Positions 9,605 through 18,311 of a DNA stretch of 64,000 nt are shown here, piece by piece. Positions within the stretch are counted from its first letter, which is position 1, and each line of letters begins with the position of its first letter. Origin of the DNA: Butyrivibrio sp. (GTDB taxonomy: Bacteria > Bacillota > Clostridia > Lachnospirales > Lachnospiraceae); the NCBI GenBank assembly GCA_016291375.1, contig JAEEXE010000002.1, positions 1-64,000 on the forward strand, in the 5' to 3' direction. The notes below the pieces were generated by a model. The model was not told the origin of the DNA. It saw only the letters and a list, made by a program, of their open reading frames with translations, and ran no database searches. Position numbers and translations under genes: made by a program.

Positions 9605-9628
9605 TCAAAATCGCGTTGTCGCGCTAAA
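9605..9628 (-). terminator. weak terminator after the threonine aldolase gene
   Basis: A short CGCG-ACAA-CGCG hairpin is followed by TTTT on the minus strand, just after the aldolase stop and abutting the opp promoter. Confidence 0.4.
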
Positions 9629-9631
9629 TTG

Positions 9632-10702
9632 TTACAGGTACTCAAGAAGCCGCCCCACATCTGCCTTTTCAGTCGCCCAATCCGTTGCAAAACGAATAAC
9701 AGTGTGATCTTCATCATACTTTTCCCAGAATCCGTATCTGACGTTCTTATCAAGCTCTTTTAACTTGTCGTTAGAGACTACCACAAACTGCTGATTTGTG
9801 GGCGAATCCAGGAAAATCTTATAGCCCTTCTCCTTCAAGCCTTTCTTTAATAATTCCGCCATTTCAATAGCGTTCTGTCCAAGCTTAAAGTAAAGATCAT
9901 CGGTAAATAATGTCTCAAACTGGATGCCAAGGAGCCATCCCTTTGCAAGTAGTGCGCCGTGCTGCTTGATCACCGGGATGGGGTGCTTGGTAGTAACGCC
10001 TTTTGTAAATACAACAGCCTCTCCAAATAGTGCTCCCACCTTGGTTCCACCGATATAGAAAACGTCTACAAGGCTTGCTATATCTTTAAGGCTTACATCA
10101 GTTCTTTTGCTCATAAGTCCGTATCCCAGCCTTGCTCCGTCCAGGAAAAGAGGTATCTTATACTCCTTGCACACTTCTGATATCTTGGTAAGTTCGTTCT
10201 TGGTGTAGAGTGTTCCGTATTCTGTTGGATGTGAGATATACACAGCTCCCGGAAATACCATATGCTCGTGATTATCATCATCATAAAAGTCTTTGAGAAG
10301 TTTTCTCAGATCCTCCGCTGCAATCTTACCAATATCCGATCCGTATTTCTCAGTGTCTTTCTCCTCGCCGTGGCATGGAAGTGTTATTACCTTATGGCCT
10401 GCGTGCTCTATAGCTCCTGCCTCATGTGCTGCTACATGTCCCGTGGTAGCTGCAACTATTCCCTCATAGGGCTGAAGGAGCATATCGATAATTGTCTGAT
10501 TAGTCTGGGTTCCTCCAACAAGGAAGAATACATCTGCATCGGGAGTTCCGCATGCTTTTTTGATCTTATCTGCTGCGCTCTTGCAATAATCGTCGGTACC
10601 GTATCCGTCTATCTGCTCATAATTGGTCTCGCTGATGCGCTCCAAGATCCTGGGATGCGCTCCCTTAGTGTAATCACTTGAAAAAGAAATTCTGTTATCC
10701 AT
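9632..10702 (-). CDS. threonine aldolase family PLP enzyme
   Basis: Predicted low-specificity L-threonine/L-allo-threonine aldolase, cleaving threonine to glycine and acetaldehyde with pyridoxal phosphate. The 356-residue, fold-type I protein has FLVGGTQTN (cofactor pocket, residues 60-68), FLDGARLGYG (Asp188 pairing with the PLP nitrogen), and YIGGTKVGALFGE, whose Lys221 is the likely PLP-linked lysine. The ATG follows a GAGG site. It lies 6 nt downstream of the methionine sulfoxide reductase gene, so the two are likely co-transcribed. Related beta-eliminating lyases share the fold, so the exact substrate is not certain. Confidence 0.85.
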   Translation of the reverse strand: MDNRISFSSDYTKGAHPRILERISETNYEQIDGYGTDDYCKSAADKIKKACGTPDADVFFLVGGTQTNQTIIDMLLQPYEGIVAATTGHVAAHEAGAIEHAGHKVITLPCHGEEKDTEKYGSDIGKIAAEDLRKLLKDFYDDDNHEHMVFPGAVYISHPTEYGTLYTKNELTKISEVCKEYKIPLFLDGARLGYGLMSKRTDVSLKDIASLVDVFYIGGTKVGALFGEAVVFTKGVTTKHPIPVIKQHGALLAKGWLLGIQFETLFTDDLYFKLGQNAIEMAELLKKGLKEKGYKIFLDSPTNQQFVVVSNDKLKELDKNVRYGFWEKYDEDHTVIRFATDWATEKADVGRLLEYL

Positions 10703-10708
10703 CTTTTA

Positions 10709-11176
10709 TTAAACCTCAACTTTACTAAAATCAGTATTTTCTTCAAGGACTTTTACAAAAGCCTCGAGTCCTTCTTTATCTTCTTTGGTGAACCTTGCAA
10801 GTAAGGGACTGTCTATATCAAGGACTCCTATCACTTCGCCGTCTCTGTGAATAGGTACCACAATCTCTGAATTGGAAGCTCCATCACAGGCAATGTGTCC
10901 CGCAAACTCATGCACGTTATCCACAAGCTGGGTCTTGTCCTCTCCTGCTGCGGTTCCGCATACTCCTTTACCCAGAGGTATCCTTATGCAGGCAACCTTT
11001 CCCTGAAAAGGTCCAAGCAAAAGAGATCCCTTATTCATAAGATAAAAACCGGCCCAGTTGAGATTCTCTATGTTGTCAAAAAGTAGCGCAGAAGCATTGG
11101 ATAAAACGGGTATGAACCCGGGCTCGTCCGCTGCAAGTGCCTTGATCTGCTCTCCTAGAAGCTTGTAATCTGTCAT
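10709..11176 (-). CDS. free methionine-(R)-sulfoxide reductase, GAF domain
   Basis: A 155-residue single GAF-domain enzyme that reduces free methionine-R-sulfoxide. It has the family signature cysteines: VACIRIPLGKGVCG (two Cys) and HIACDGASNSEIVVP (resolving/catalytic Cys), followed by GVLDIDSP. I start it at MTDYKLLGEQ: the upstream in-frame ATG is part of the ribosome site AAAGAAGG itself. It should act in repair of oxidised methionine, consistent with an anaerobe meeting oxygen. Confidence 0.88.
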   Translation of the reverse strand: MTDYKLLGEQIKALAADEPGFIPVLSNASALLFDNIENLNWAGFYLMNKGSLLLGPFQGKVACIRIPLGKGVCGTAAGEDKTQLVDNVHEFAGHIACDGASNSEIVVPIHRDGEVIGVLDIDSPLLARFTKEDKEGLEAFVKVLEENTDFSKVEV

Positions 11177-11290
11177 AATATAACCTTCTTTCAACGCATT
11201 TTTTACTTAAATTTGTACTGCGTCAAAAACTATGATATATAAAAATGGTAATGTAATCAATTACAAAAAATCAACTAAATAGGGGTAAAA

Positions 11291-12568
11291 ATGAACAACG
11301 ATAACTGCATTAATTATTCAGATGCAAAAGTAATCTTAAAAAAGGGTGAGGGTCGTGAATTCAAGGCCGGAGGCGCTTGGATCTATGATAACGAGATTGC
11401 CCGTATAGAAGGCTCTTTTGAAAACGGTGACATCATTGAGCTTAACGATTTCGACGGATATTTCCTTGGTTATGGCTTTATTAATACAGCTTCCAAGCTC
11501 CGTGTCCGCATTATGTCAAGAAAAAAAGAGCATCCTGTAAACGAAACTCTTATAGAAATGCGTATAAGAAACGCCTGGGAATATAGAAAGAATGTCATGG
11601 CTTCATATATTGATACTTATCTGTATCAGTATGATAAACCGATGGCGCTCACCATGCTCTCTTGCAGACTTGTTTTTGGCGAGGCGGATTTCCTTCCCGG
11701 TATCACGATCGATAAATTCGCTGATGTCCTCGTAATCGAATCACTGGCTCTTGGCACAGATAAGATGAAAACTCTTATCCTTGATATATGCAAAAAAGTT
11801 CTTGCAGAGGACGGAGTTAATATAAGAGGAATCTATGAAAGAAGTGATGCCAAGGTTCGTGAGCTTGAAGGACTTGAGCGCATTAAGGGCTTTATCGGAG
11901 ATGAATTTGACACAAAGGTTCTTATAGAAGAAAACGGTGTAAAGTACTACGTAGATGTAGAAAACGGTCAGAAGACCGGATTCTTCCTTGATCAGAAATT
12001 TAACAGACAGTCAATTCGCGGTCTTTGCAAAGGAAAGTCTGTTCTCGACTGTTTTACCCATACAGGCTCTTTTGCCCTTAATGCCGCAGCCGGCGGCGCA
12101 GCAAGAGTAATCGGCGTAGATGCTTCCGATCTTGGCTGCGAACAGGCAAGAGAGAATGCGGCACTTAATAATCTCTCCGATGTTGTTTCCTTTGAATGTG
12201 CGGATGTATTTGATCTTCTTCCAAGGCTTGAATCCGAGGGGCAATCCTTTGACGTGGTTATTCTTGACCCGCCTGCATTTACTAAATCGAGAGCTTCTAT
12301 AAAGAAAGCCGTTACCGGCTACAAAGAGATCAATCTTCGCGGAATGAAGCTTGTTAAGGACGGCGGATATCTTGCCACCTGTTCTTGTTCACATTTTATG
12401 GATGAAGAATTGTTCCTTAAAACTATAAAAGAAGCTGCAAGAGATGCGCACAAGCGCCTTAGACAGATTGAATTCAGGCAGCAGGCTGCCGATCATCCCA
12501 TCCTGTGGGGAGGCGCTGCATCCTACTACCTCAAATTCGTGATCTTCCAGGTCTGCGATGAGAAATAA
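11291..12568 (+). CDS. class I rRNA methyltransferase, RlmI-like (PUA + SAM domain)
   Basis: Predicted 23S rRNA cytosine-C5 methyltransferase of the RlmI/RlmL-C group, 425 residues. An N-terminal PUA domain (about 10-90; GREFKAGGAWIYDNEI) and a linker domain precede the Rossmann domain with the SAM motif VLDCFTHTGSFALNAA, the acidic IGVDAS, and the catalytic-type motif ILDPPAFTKS, then TCSCSHFMDEELF. A site AGGGG lies just upstream of the ATG. It stands alone on the plus strand, divergent from the methionine sulfoxide reductase gene. Exact target base is inferred from family. Confidence 0.87.
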   Translation: MNNDNCINYSDAKVILKKGEGREFKAGGAWIYDNEIARIEGSFENGDIIELNDFDGYFLGYGFINTASKLRVRIMSRKKEHPVNETLIEMRIRNAWEYRKNVMASYIDTYLYQYDKPMALTMLSCRLVFGEADFLPGITIDKFADVLVIESLALGTDKMKTLILDICKKVLAEDGVNIRGIYERSDAKVRELEGLERIKGFIGDEFDTKVLIEENGVKYYVDVENGQKTGFFLDQKFNRQSIRGLCKGKSVLDCFTHTGSFALNAAAGGAARVIGVDASDLGCEQARENAALNNLSDVVSFECADVFDLLPRLESEGQSFDVVILDPPAFTKSRASIKKAVTGYKEINLRGMKLVKDGGYLATCSCSHFMDEELFLKTIKEAARDAHKRLRQIEFRQQAADHPILWGGAASYYLKFVIFQVCDEK

Positions 12569-12619
12569 ATAGCTCTATAAGGCGTTTTAAAAAATATTAT
12601 TATTCTATGAAAAAAGTTG

Positions 12620-12648
12620 TTGACAACTAAGCTGTTATACTCTAAAAT
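12620..12648 (+). promoter_or_regulatory. promoter of tRNA-Gly
   Basis: TTGACA (12620-12625) and TAAAAT (12643-12648) are 17 bp apart, placing the start about 33 nt ahead of the mature tRNA. Confidence 0.75.
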
Positions 12649-12687
12649 CAATTTTGTTGTCGCGGTAAACACGACAGCGAGATAAAC

Positions 12688-12760
12688 GCGATAGTAGCTT
12701 AGTTGGTAAAGCGCCACCTTGCCAAGGTGGAGACCGCGGGTTCGAGCCCCGTCTATCGCT
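12688..12760 (+). tRNA. tRNA-Gly(GCC)
   Basis: A 73-nt cloverleaf: acceptor GCGATAG pairs with CTATCGC, the anticodon arm is CCACC-TTGCCAA-GGTGG with anticodon GCC, and the T arm is GCGGG-TTCGAGC-CCCGT. The discriminator is T and CCA is not encoded. It reads glycine codons GGC and GGU. A strong terminator follows directly. Confidence 0.97.
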
Positions 12761-12761
12761 T

Positions 12762-12793
12762 AAAAAAGGACATCCAATCGGATGTCCTTTTTT
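12762..12793 (+). terminator. terminator of tRNA-Gly
   Basis: Perfect 14-bp arms AAAAAAGGACATCC and GGATGTCCTTTTTT around an AATC loop. It is symmetrical and could work on both strands. Confidence 0.93.
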
Positions 12794-12796
12794 CAT

Positions 12797-12949
12797 GCGA
12801 TAAGACGGGTGCGATAACCCGCGAGCGGGTGAAGAGGCCCTCGCTATGAGCACTTAGATGGCGCGAAGCGGCATCTTACGTGCGAGGCATGCAGAACACT
12901 TAGCGAGGTTCTCTCGAACTGTAGTGTTCTGTAGTCTATCGCTTTTTTT
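12797..12949 (+). ncRNA. candidate structured RNA downstream of tRNA-Gly
   Basis: About 146 nt fold into a multi-branched structure. A closing stem GCGATA(a)GAC (12797-12806) pairs with GTCTATCGC (12934-12942). A hairpin has arms ACCCG/CGGGT around 12817-12830. A branch CCTCGC/GCGAGG (12839-12844 with 12882-12887) is capped by AGATG-g-CGC-GAA-GCG-g-CATCT. A perfect 9-bp stem CAGAACACT/AGTGTTCTG spans 12892-12931. A run of seven T follows the closing stem at once, as in an intrinsic terminator. It has no convincing ORF. It could be a free RNA, or one copy of a dispersed palindromic repeat. I do not recognise a known family. Confidence 0.5.
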
Positions 12950-12956
12950 ATTACTT

Positions 12957-12982
12957 AAAACCCCGGATTTTCCGGGGTTTTT
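12957..12982. terminator. strong bidirectional terminator
   Basis: Perfect arms AAAACCCCGG and CCGGGGTTTT around an ATTTT loop, ending in five T. It lies between the structured element and the kinase gene. Confidence 0.9.
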
Positions 12983-13095
12983 GTCTTATATGCCGGTAAT
13001 TACCTGATTCTATCCCCTTTTTCATAGTTCAATTTATTGTATAATAAGAAAGACCAAGTCATACCACTGATATTTGCGCGCATAAAGGAGAAAAA

Positions 13096-13698
13096 ATGAG
13101 CGAACAAAGACTACCGGTAATTACAATTAACAGAGAATTCGGTGCAGGTGGAAGGAGCCTGGCTGCAATTCTATCAGAAAAACTTGAAATTCCTTATTAT
13201 GACAAGGACTTTGTATCAAAGACCATGGAAGAAAGCGGTTTCGACGAGGAAGACGTTGAACGCGAAGGTGAGGAATTAAGTCGTTCTTCTAAAGTGCTGG
13301 ATGATCTTTTTAACGGCACTGTTTCCTATACCAGTTCCCATGATGCTATCTTTAATGCAGAAAAAAAGGTCATTTTGAAACTGGCGGAAAATCCCTGCAT
13401 TATTGTGGGTCGCTGTGCAAACATGATCTTGGCGGAAGCCGGCATCGATTCGTTGGATGTATATCTCCACGGCCCCATGGAAGATAAGATGAAACGTCTG
13501 GATGAGATCTCACCAGACGGAAAGCCTGTTACTGAAAAGTCCGTGAAAGAACATGACCGTAAGCGTCGGACATTTTTCAAAAACTATACAGGAAAAGAAT
13601 TGTTTGATGCGTCAAATTACACATTTTGCTTTGACGTCGGAAAAATAGACATTCCTCAGTGTGCAGAAATAATACTTGCCACGTTGAATAGACACTAA
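13096..13698 (+). CDS. cytidylate kinase-like family protein
   Basis: A 200-residue P-loop protein of the cytidylate-kinase-like group. The N-terminus has ITINREFGAGGRSLA (nucleotide-binding loop in the GxGGxxxA form rather than classical GxxGxGKS) followed by PYYDKDFV. The central part has CIIVGRCANMIL and a C-terminal basic segment EHDRKRRTFFKNYTG like the lid of CMP kinases. Members are common in Clostridia and their true substrate is unknown. A AAAGGAG site precedes the ATG. It lies 29 nt upstream of the TAXI transporter genes on the same strand, so co-transcription is likely. Confidence 0.82.
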   Translation: MSEQRLPVITINREFGAGGRSLAAILSEKLEIPYYDKDFVSKTMEESGFDEEDVEREGEELSRSSKVLDDLFNGTVSYTSSHDAIFNAEKKVILKLAENPCIIVGRCANMILAEAGIDSLDVYLHGPMEDKMKRLDEISPDGKPVTEKSVKEHDRKRRTFFKNYTGKELFDASNYTFCFDVGKIDIPQCAEIILATLNRH

Positions 13699-13727
13699 AA
13701 TCATTGCATTTACAGGAGGAAACCATT

Positions 13728-14690
13728 ATGAAAACCAGCATAAGGCAGAAGCTTATCTGCCTTCTAGTTACCACATCCCTTCTTCTACTTTCAGGTTGTG
13801 GTGGTCAGAGGATGATGATGGGAACCGGAGGTACATCCGGAACTTATTATGCCTTCGGCGGAGTACTTGCCCAGTACATGAAAGAATATACGGATTACAG
13901 CGTAACAGCAGTATCAACAGCTGCATCCAAAGCCAATATACAGAGCATCGGCGATGGAGATTATCAGATCGGCTTTACTCAGTCAGACGTAATGAGCTAC
14001 GCCTGGGAAGGAAGCAGATCCTTTGAAGAAGACGGACCTTCCAATGACTTCCGTGTCCTTGGTGCCCTTTACGCCGAGACTGTCCAGCTTATAACCATGA
14101 AGGACGACATTAAATCCGTAAGTGATCTGAAAGGAAGAAGCGTCTCTATCGGAGCACCTGGTTCCGGAGTGTATTTCAATGCCATGGACGTACTTGAAGG
14201 CGCAGGACTTTCAGTGGATGATATAAAGCCACAGTATCAGAGCTTTGATGACAGTAAAGAAGCTCTTAAGGATGGTCAGATAGACGCGGCCTTTATCGTA
14301 GCCGGCGCTCCTACTTCCGCCATCACAGAGCTCGCCACAACAAACGGTGTGAATCTTATACCCATAGATGGAGAGCTAAGAGACAACATCATGAGCATCT
14401 GTCCGTATTATACCCCCATGCAGATACCTGAAGGGACCTATCCGGGACAGGACAAACCGATAGAGACAATTACGATCAAGGCTACTTTGATCGTAGATGC
14501 GGATCTTGATGATGAATGTGTATATAATCTCACCGCTGCTGTTTTTGATCATACAGAAGCCATTGCAAAAGAAAATGCTAAAGGCGAGGAGCTTTCAGTA
14601 GAAAATGCCACATCCGGAATTAACGTACCATTCCATAAAGGTGCTGCCCGTTACTACGAGGAGCATGGTGTTTCAGTACCCACACAGTGA
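13728..14690 (+). CDS. TAXI-family TRAP transporter substrate-binding lipoprotein
   Basis: Extracellular solute receptor of a TRAP transporter. The 320-residue protein has a lipoprotein signal ending LLLLSGCGG and the TAXI hallmark GTGGTSGTYYAFGG directly after it. IGAPGSGVYFNAMDVLEGAG and AFIVAGAPTSAITELA are typical of the family. The start at 13728 is chosen for the AGGAGG site and signal peptide; an in-frame start eight codons earlier lacks a site. TAXI receptors bind small organic acids or amino acids such as glutamate; the ligand here is not predictable. The next gene encodes its membrane partner. Confidence 0.92.
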   Translation: MKTSIRQKLICLLVTTSLLLLSGCGGQRMMMGTGGTSGTYYAFGGVLAQYMKEYTDYSVTAVSTAASKANIQSIGDGDYQIGFTQSDVMSYAWEGSRSFEEDGPSNDFRVLGALYAETVQLITMKDDIKSVSDLKGRSVSIGAPGSGVYFNAMDVLEGAGLSVDDIKPQYQSFDDSKEALKDGQIDAAFIVAGAPTSAITELATTNGVNLIPIDGELRDNIMSICPYYTPMQIPEGTYPGQDKPIETITIKATLIVDADLDDECVYNLTAAVFDHTEAIAKENAKGEELSVENATSGINVPFHKGAARYYEEHGVSVPTQ

Positions 14691-14719
14691 AGAAAAATAT
14701 GACCAAAGAAGGAGATTTA

Positions 14720-16675
14720 ATGAGCAATCAAGTTAAAGACTTAAATATAAACGCACCTTCGCAGGAAAACCTTGATGAGGTTATGAAAAAATATGACAGA
14801 GAATCCAATATCCGCATCTGGACAGGAAAACCCGCTATAGCAGTCAAAGCTTTATTGATAGGATTTTCCTTGTTCTGCATATGGGTAACTTTGTTTGCCA
14901 CATTTCTTGAGGAGATAAGGCTTACATCGTTCATGGGGCTCATCGTGCTCCTTGGATTTTTATATTATCCTGCAAATAAAAATAACAACAAAGAAAACCA
15001 CATGCCCTGGTACGACATACTTGGTATGATTCTGGGAACCGGCGCATTTTTGTATTATACCTTCAATGCTGAACAGATTATTCAGCAGGGAACAAGATTT
15101 AGGCCCTTCCAGATCGTGATCGCCGTGATCGGTATCGTGGCACTTCTTGAAGTGACGAGACGAAGTGTTGGATGGCCCATCCTGATAGTAGCGATGTTCT
15201 TTATCGTGTACGCTCTTGTCTATGGACTTACCAATCCATCAGCTATCGGTAGACTTAATTATCTCGTTCGAAATCTGTTTTATGCAAAGACGGGTATTCT
15301 ATCGACTCCTATCAATGTTTGTTCCAAATATATTGTTGTGTTTATCATCTTCGGAGCGTTTCTTGAGCGCACCGGAATTTCAGAGCTTTTCATAAATCTT
15401 GCCAACTGCATTGCCGGTCGTTTCGCCGGAGGCCCCGCTAAGGTTGCCGTTATCTCATCAGCGCTTTGTGGTATGGTAAGCGGTTCATCTGTAGGAAATA
15501 CGGTTACCACCGGTTCCGTTACAATCCCTATGATGAAAGAAACAGGATATAAATCAGCCTTTGCCGGCGCCGTAGAAGCAGCCGCATCAACCGGAGGACA
15601 GATCATGCCTCCTATAATGGGTGCTGCTGCCTTCCTTATGGCAGATATTATAGGTGTTCCCTACTCCGATATTCTTTCACGAGCTATTTTCCCTGCGGTA
15701 CTTTATTTTACAGGTATTTTTGTCGCTGTTCATCTTGAAGCCAAAAAGCACGGTCTTACAGGTGTTCCTGTAGAAAAACTGCCTAAGTTCTCACGGCTTT
15801 TAAAAAAGATCTATCTTCTGGCACCTCTTGTACTTCTTGTTGTATGGGTTTCCAAGAACATGATGACAATGCAAAGAGCTGCTGCTTATTCCATTGTTGT
15901 TGCCATCCTCGTAGGTATAATCGAAGGCTTTGTCAGCGGAAATCGATTCACCTTAAAGAAGTTCCTTGAGTCACTGGAAGCCGGCGGAAGAGGAACCATA
16001 ACTGTAGGTGCTGCCTGCGGAGTTGCAGGTATCATTTCAGGAACAATCACCATGACAGGCCTTGCCAATGAAATGATCAACGCTATTGTTGCTGTGGCCG
16101 GAAACAAGCTCTTTATTGCTCTCTTCCTCACAATGCTGTGCTGTATCGTCCTTGGTATGGGCGTTCCTACAACAGCTACCTACTGTATCATGGCTGCAAC
16201 CTGTGCGCCGATCCTTACAAGAATGGGTGTTCCGATAATCGCTGCTCACTTCTTTGTATTTTATTTTGGTATCGTGGCGGATATCACTCCTCCTGTAGCT
16301 CTGGCTGCATATGCAGGAAGTGCTATTGCTAAGTCCAATCCAATGCATACTGCCATTGCCGCAACCAAGATGGCTGTAGCAGCTTTCCTGATACCTTATA
16401 TCTTCTGCTTTAGTCCAGAGATGCTTCTTATAGATACCACCGTATCAAGTGTCATAATAATCTACGCAACCGCTCTTGTTGGTATCATGGCTGTTGCTGC
16501 CGCACTGGAAGGGTATCTGTTTACCGACATGAAGATTTGGGAAAGGATCATTTTGATTGTCGGCGGAATCATGCTTATCTCCCCTGGAGGTCTTACAGAT
16601 GCTGCTGGACTTGGGGTTATCGCTGTTGCACTGATCATGCAGTTTATATCCAAAAAAAGAATCGCTCACACTTAA
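14720..16675 (+). CDS. TRAP transporter permease, fused small and large subunits
   Basis: Membrane component of the TAXI TRAP importer, 651 residues. A N-terminal DctQ-like part (about residues 35-170, four helices) is joined to a DctM-like 12-helix part with the conserved GAFLERTG, SGSSVGNTVTTGS, ASTGGQIMPPIMGA and ITPPVALAAYAGS motifs. This fused layout is typical of TAXI systems. I start it at MSNQVKDLN, where GAAGGAG lies five bases upstream; an earlier GTG overlapping the previous stop has no site. Uses an ion gradient for uptake with the upstream receptor. Confidence 0.93.
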   Translation: MSNQVKDLNINAPSQENLDEVMKKYDRESNIRIWTGKPAIAVKALLIGFSLFCIWVTLFATFLEEIRLTSFMGLIVLLGFLYYPANKNNNKENHMPWYDILGMILGTGAFLYYTFNAEQIIQQGTRFRPFQIVIAVIGIVALLEVTRRSVGWPILIVAMFFIVYALVYGLTNPSAIGRLNYLVRNLFYAKTGILSTPINVCSKYIVVFIIFGAFLERTGISELFINLANCIAGRFAGGPAKVAVISSALCGMVSGSSVGNTVTTGSVTIPMMKETGYKSAFAGAVEAAASTGGQIMPPIMGAAAFLMADIIGVPYSDILSRAIFPAVLYFTGIFVAVHLEAKKHGLTGVPVEKLPKFSRLLKKIYLLAPLVLLVVWVSKNMMTMQRAAAYSIVVAILVGIIEGFVSGNRFTLKKFLESLEAGGRGTITVGAACGVAGIISGTITMTGLANEMINAIVAVAGNKLFIALFLTMLCCIVLGMGVPTTATYCIMAATCAPILTRMGVPIIAAHFFVFYFGIVADITPPVALAAYAGSAIAKSNPMHTAIAATKMAVAAFLIPYIFCFSPEMLLIDTTVSSVIIIYATALVGIMAVAAALEGYLFTDMKIWERIILIVGGIMLISPGGLTDAAGLGVIAVALIMQFISKKRIAHT

Positions 16676-16687
16676 TATGTATATGGC

Positions 16688-16718
16688 AAAACCCGAGGCT
16701 TAATGCCTCGGGTTTTTT
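16688..16718. terminator. terminator of the TRAP operon
   Basis: Arms ACCCGAGGC/GCCTCGGGT with flanking A and T runs around a TTAAT loop. It separates the TRAP operon from the convergent erythromycin esterase gene and can serve both strands. Confidence 0.92.
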
Positions 16719-16728
16719 GCGTGCTTAT

Positions 16729-18054
16729 TTAATAAGTGGGTGCTATAGGATTTACTTCATAGTAAAAGAGCATTCCATCGTAAAGATCTGTGGGCTTCTC
16801 TTCCAAGCGATATGATGCATGTATCAGGTAACATAGCCCATAGAAACCTTCCCCAATACTACCTGTTGTCATATTCGAATTAACAAGATCAAACACCGCC
16901 TTGTCATTTTCTGGTGAGAGACTCTCAAAATCAAGGTACAATCTCTTATCATCCATATATTTTGCCTGATATGCGATAGGATCCGCTGTAGTTAAATAAT
17001 AATCCTTGCGCTGATACTCATCGTCAGGCGATGTTCTCATCACGCTTGAATTTATCGTTCCCTTAAAGAAGTCTGTACCGAGGCTATAATACTCATCGCC
17101 GTATTTGTCCTTAAGCTCTTTTCCCATTGTAGTAATTAAAGTAATGTTTTGTCCCTTTTTACCGATATGCCCGTTGTGAGCAGCGAGCATGATCTTACCT
17201 GCCCCAATCTCTTTTTCAAGGTCCAGGATCCAGCTTACATTGTCTGCCATAGCTCTATCTCTATATGCTGACTTTTCAGCATTGATAGTATCCATCATAA
17301 TATAATCCATGCATACTTCCATATTCTGTGTTACCTTTATCGCACAGGTTGTATCAAAGTCAAAATCTTCTCCTGCCTTACCTTCAATAGCTTTTCTGAT
17401 CTCGGCCAGCTCGTTCTTTACCTTTTGGGCATCTTCATCAGTTAATCTCTCCTGTCTGTTTTCATCTACAAGAAATTCGATTGCAGAAACATCGATTCCG
17501 CTGATATTGTTTTTATTCATATAATCTGTAAGGAACTCAAATCCTTTTTCCGGGTTCTGCATATCAAAGCCGTATATTCTAAGGCGCTCTGTTTCCGGAA
17601 CTGCAGCGTTGTATTCTCTCATCCAGTCAAGAAGCTCTGCCATCTGCTGTGTGTGATAGATAACAAAAGACATCTTGTTCACTATTTCTCTCGCGTCTCC
17701 CTCACCGCCCTGAACATATGCGTTTGCTTCAAGGCAATCAGCAAAATCCGCTTCCAGTACAATAGCTTTATAGCCATGTCTTTCTACAAGAATATCAAAC
17801 ACCTCTTTCTTGGACTCCTGAAACTGCACAGCTCCATGACTTCCCTCTCCAAGTCCTAATATCTTCACATTGTCCGGAACAGAAATATCCTTCATTGACT
17901 TCGCCGCTGCAAGAACATCTTTATTCTTGTGGCTTGCAGCAACTGTCTTATAGTTTAATCCGACAACCGCTATCAAGGTGATCGCCAGGATAATGATCAA
18001 TAACACCTTTCCGATTTTTGCCATTACTTTTCCGATTTTCTTAAGTACCTTCAT
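16729..18054 (-). CDS. erythromycin esterase family protein, membrane-anchored
   Basis: A 441-residue member of the erythromycin-esterase-like superfamily. A basic N-terminus and one membrane helix (KVLLIIILAITLIAVVGL, about 15-32) are followed by the outside-facing catalytic domain. Family motifs are visible: GLGEGSHGAVQFQESK (Glu/His), IVLEADFADC, and LAAHNGHIGKKG (His). Chromosomal homologues are common in Firmicutes and most are not shown to act on macrolides, so I do not predict resistance. Start chosen at MKVLKKIGKV, with purine-rich GGAGAGGAAAAAGG ahead. It is expressed alone or from the tRNA-Pro promoter upstream. Confidence 0.82.
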   Translation of the reverse strand: MKVLKKIGKVMAKIGKVLLIIILAITLIAVVGLNYKTVAASHKNKDVLAAAKSMKDISVPDNVKILGLGEGSHGAVQFQESKKEVFDILVERHGYKAIVLEADFADCLEANAYVQGGEGDAREIVNKMSFVIYHTQQMAELLDWMREYNAAVPETERLRIYGFDMQNPEKGFEFLTDYMNKNNISGIDVSAIEFLVDENRQERLTDEDAQKVKNELAEIRKAIEGKAGEDFDFDTTCAIKVTQNMEVCMDYIMMDTINAEKSAYRDRAMADNVSWILDLEKEIGAGKIMLAAHNGHIGKKGQNITLITTMGKELKDKYGDEYYSLGTDFFKGTINSSVMRTSPDDEYQRKDYYLTTADPIAYQAKYMDDKRLYLDFESLSPENDKAVFDLVNSNMTTGSIGEGFYGLCYLIHASYRLEEKPTDLYDGMLFYYEVNPIAPTY

Positions 18055-18203
18055 TTTTCCTTTTTCCTCTCCAAAGCTTTTTTCAAATACATGTTTTACT
18101 TGATGAAAAAAGGATAACAAAAAAGGAAATGCATTGCCTTTGAATTGGCTTACATTTCCTCATAGTTTTCTTACGGTTTTGTAAGAGTAATTAATTAAAA
18201 AAA

Positions 18204-18277
18204 TCGGAATGACAGGATTCGAACCTGCGGCCTCTGCGTCCCGAACGCAGCGCTCTACCAAACTGAGCCACATTCCG
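18204..18277 (-). tRNA. tRNA-Pro(CGG)
   Basis: A 74-nt cloverleaf with acceptor CGGAATG/CATTCCG, anticodon arm CTGCG-TTCGGGA-CGCAG (anticodon CGG) and T arm GCAGG-TTCGAAT-CCTGT. The discriminator is A and CCA is not encoded. It reads the proline codon CCG. Confidence 0.97.
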
Positions 18278-18311
18278 TAGTGCTGCCCGGTTAATCCCGA
18301 CAGCAAATCTG

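Noticed and set aside
12635-12853. A 72-codon minus-strand frame across tRNA-Gly
   Set aside because: It is antisense to the tRNA and terminator, with no ribosome site.
16729-18054. Macrolide resistance gene
   Set aside because: Only family membership is seen. Most chromosomal members have no shown resistance, and there is no mobile context.
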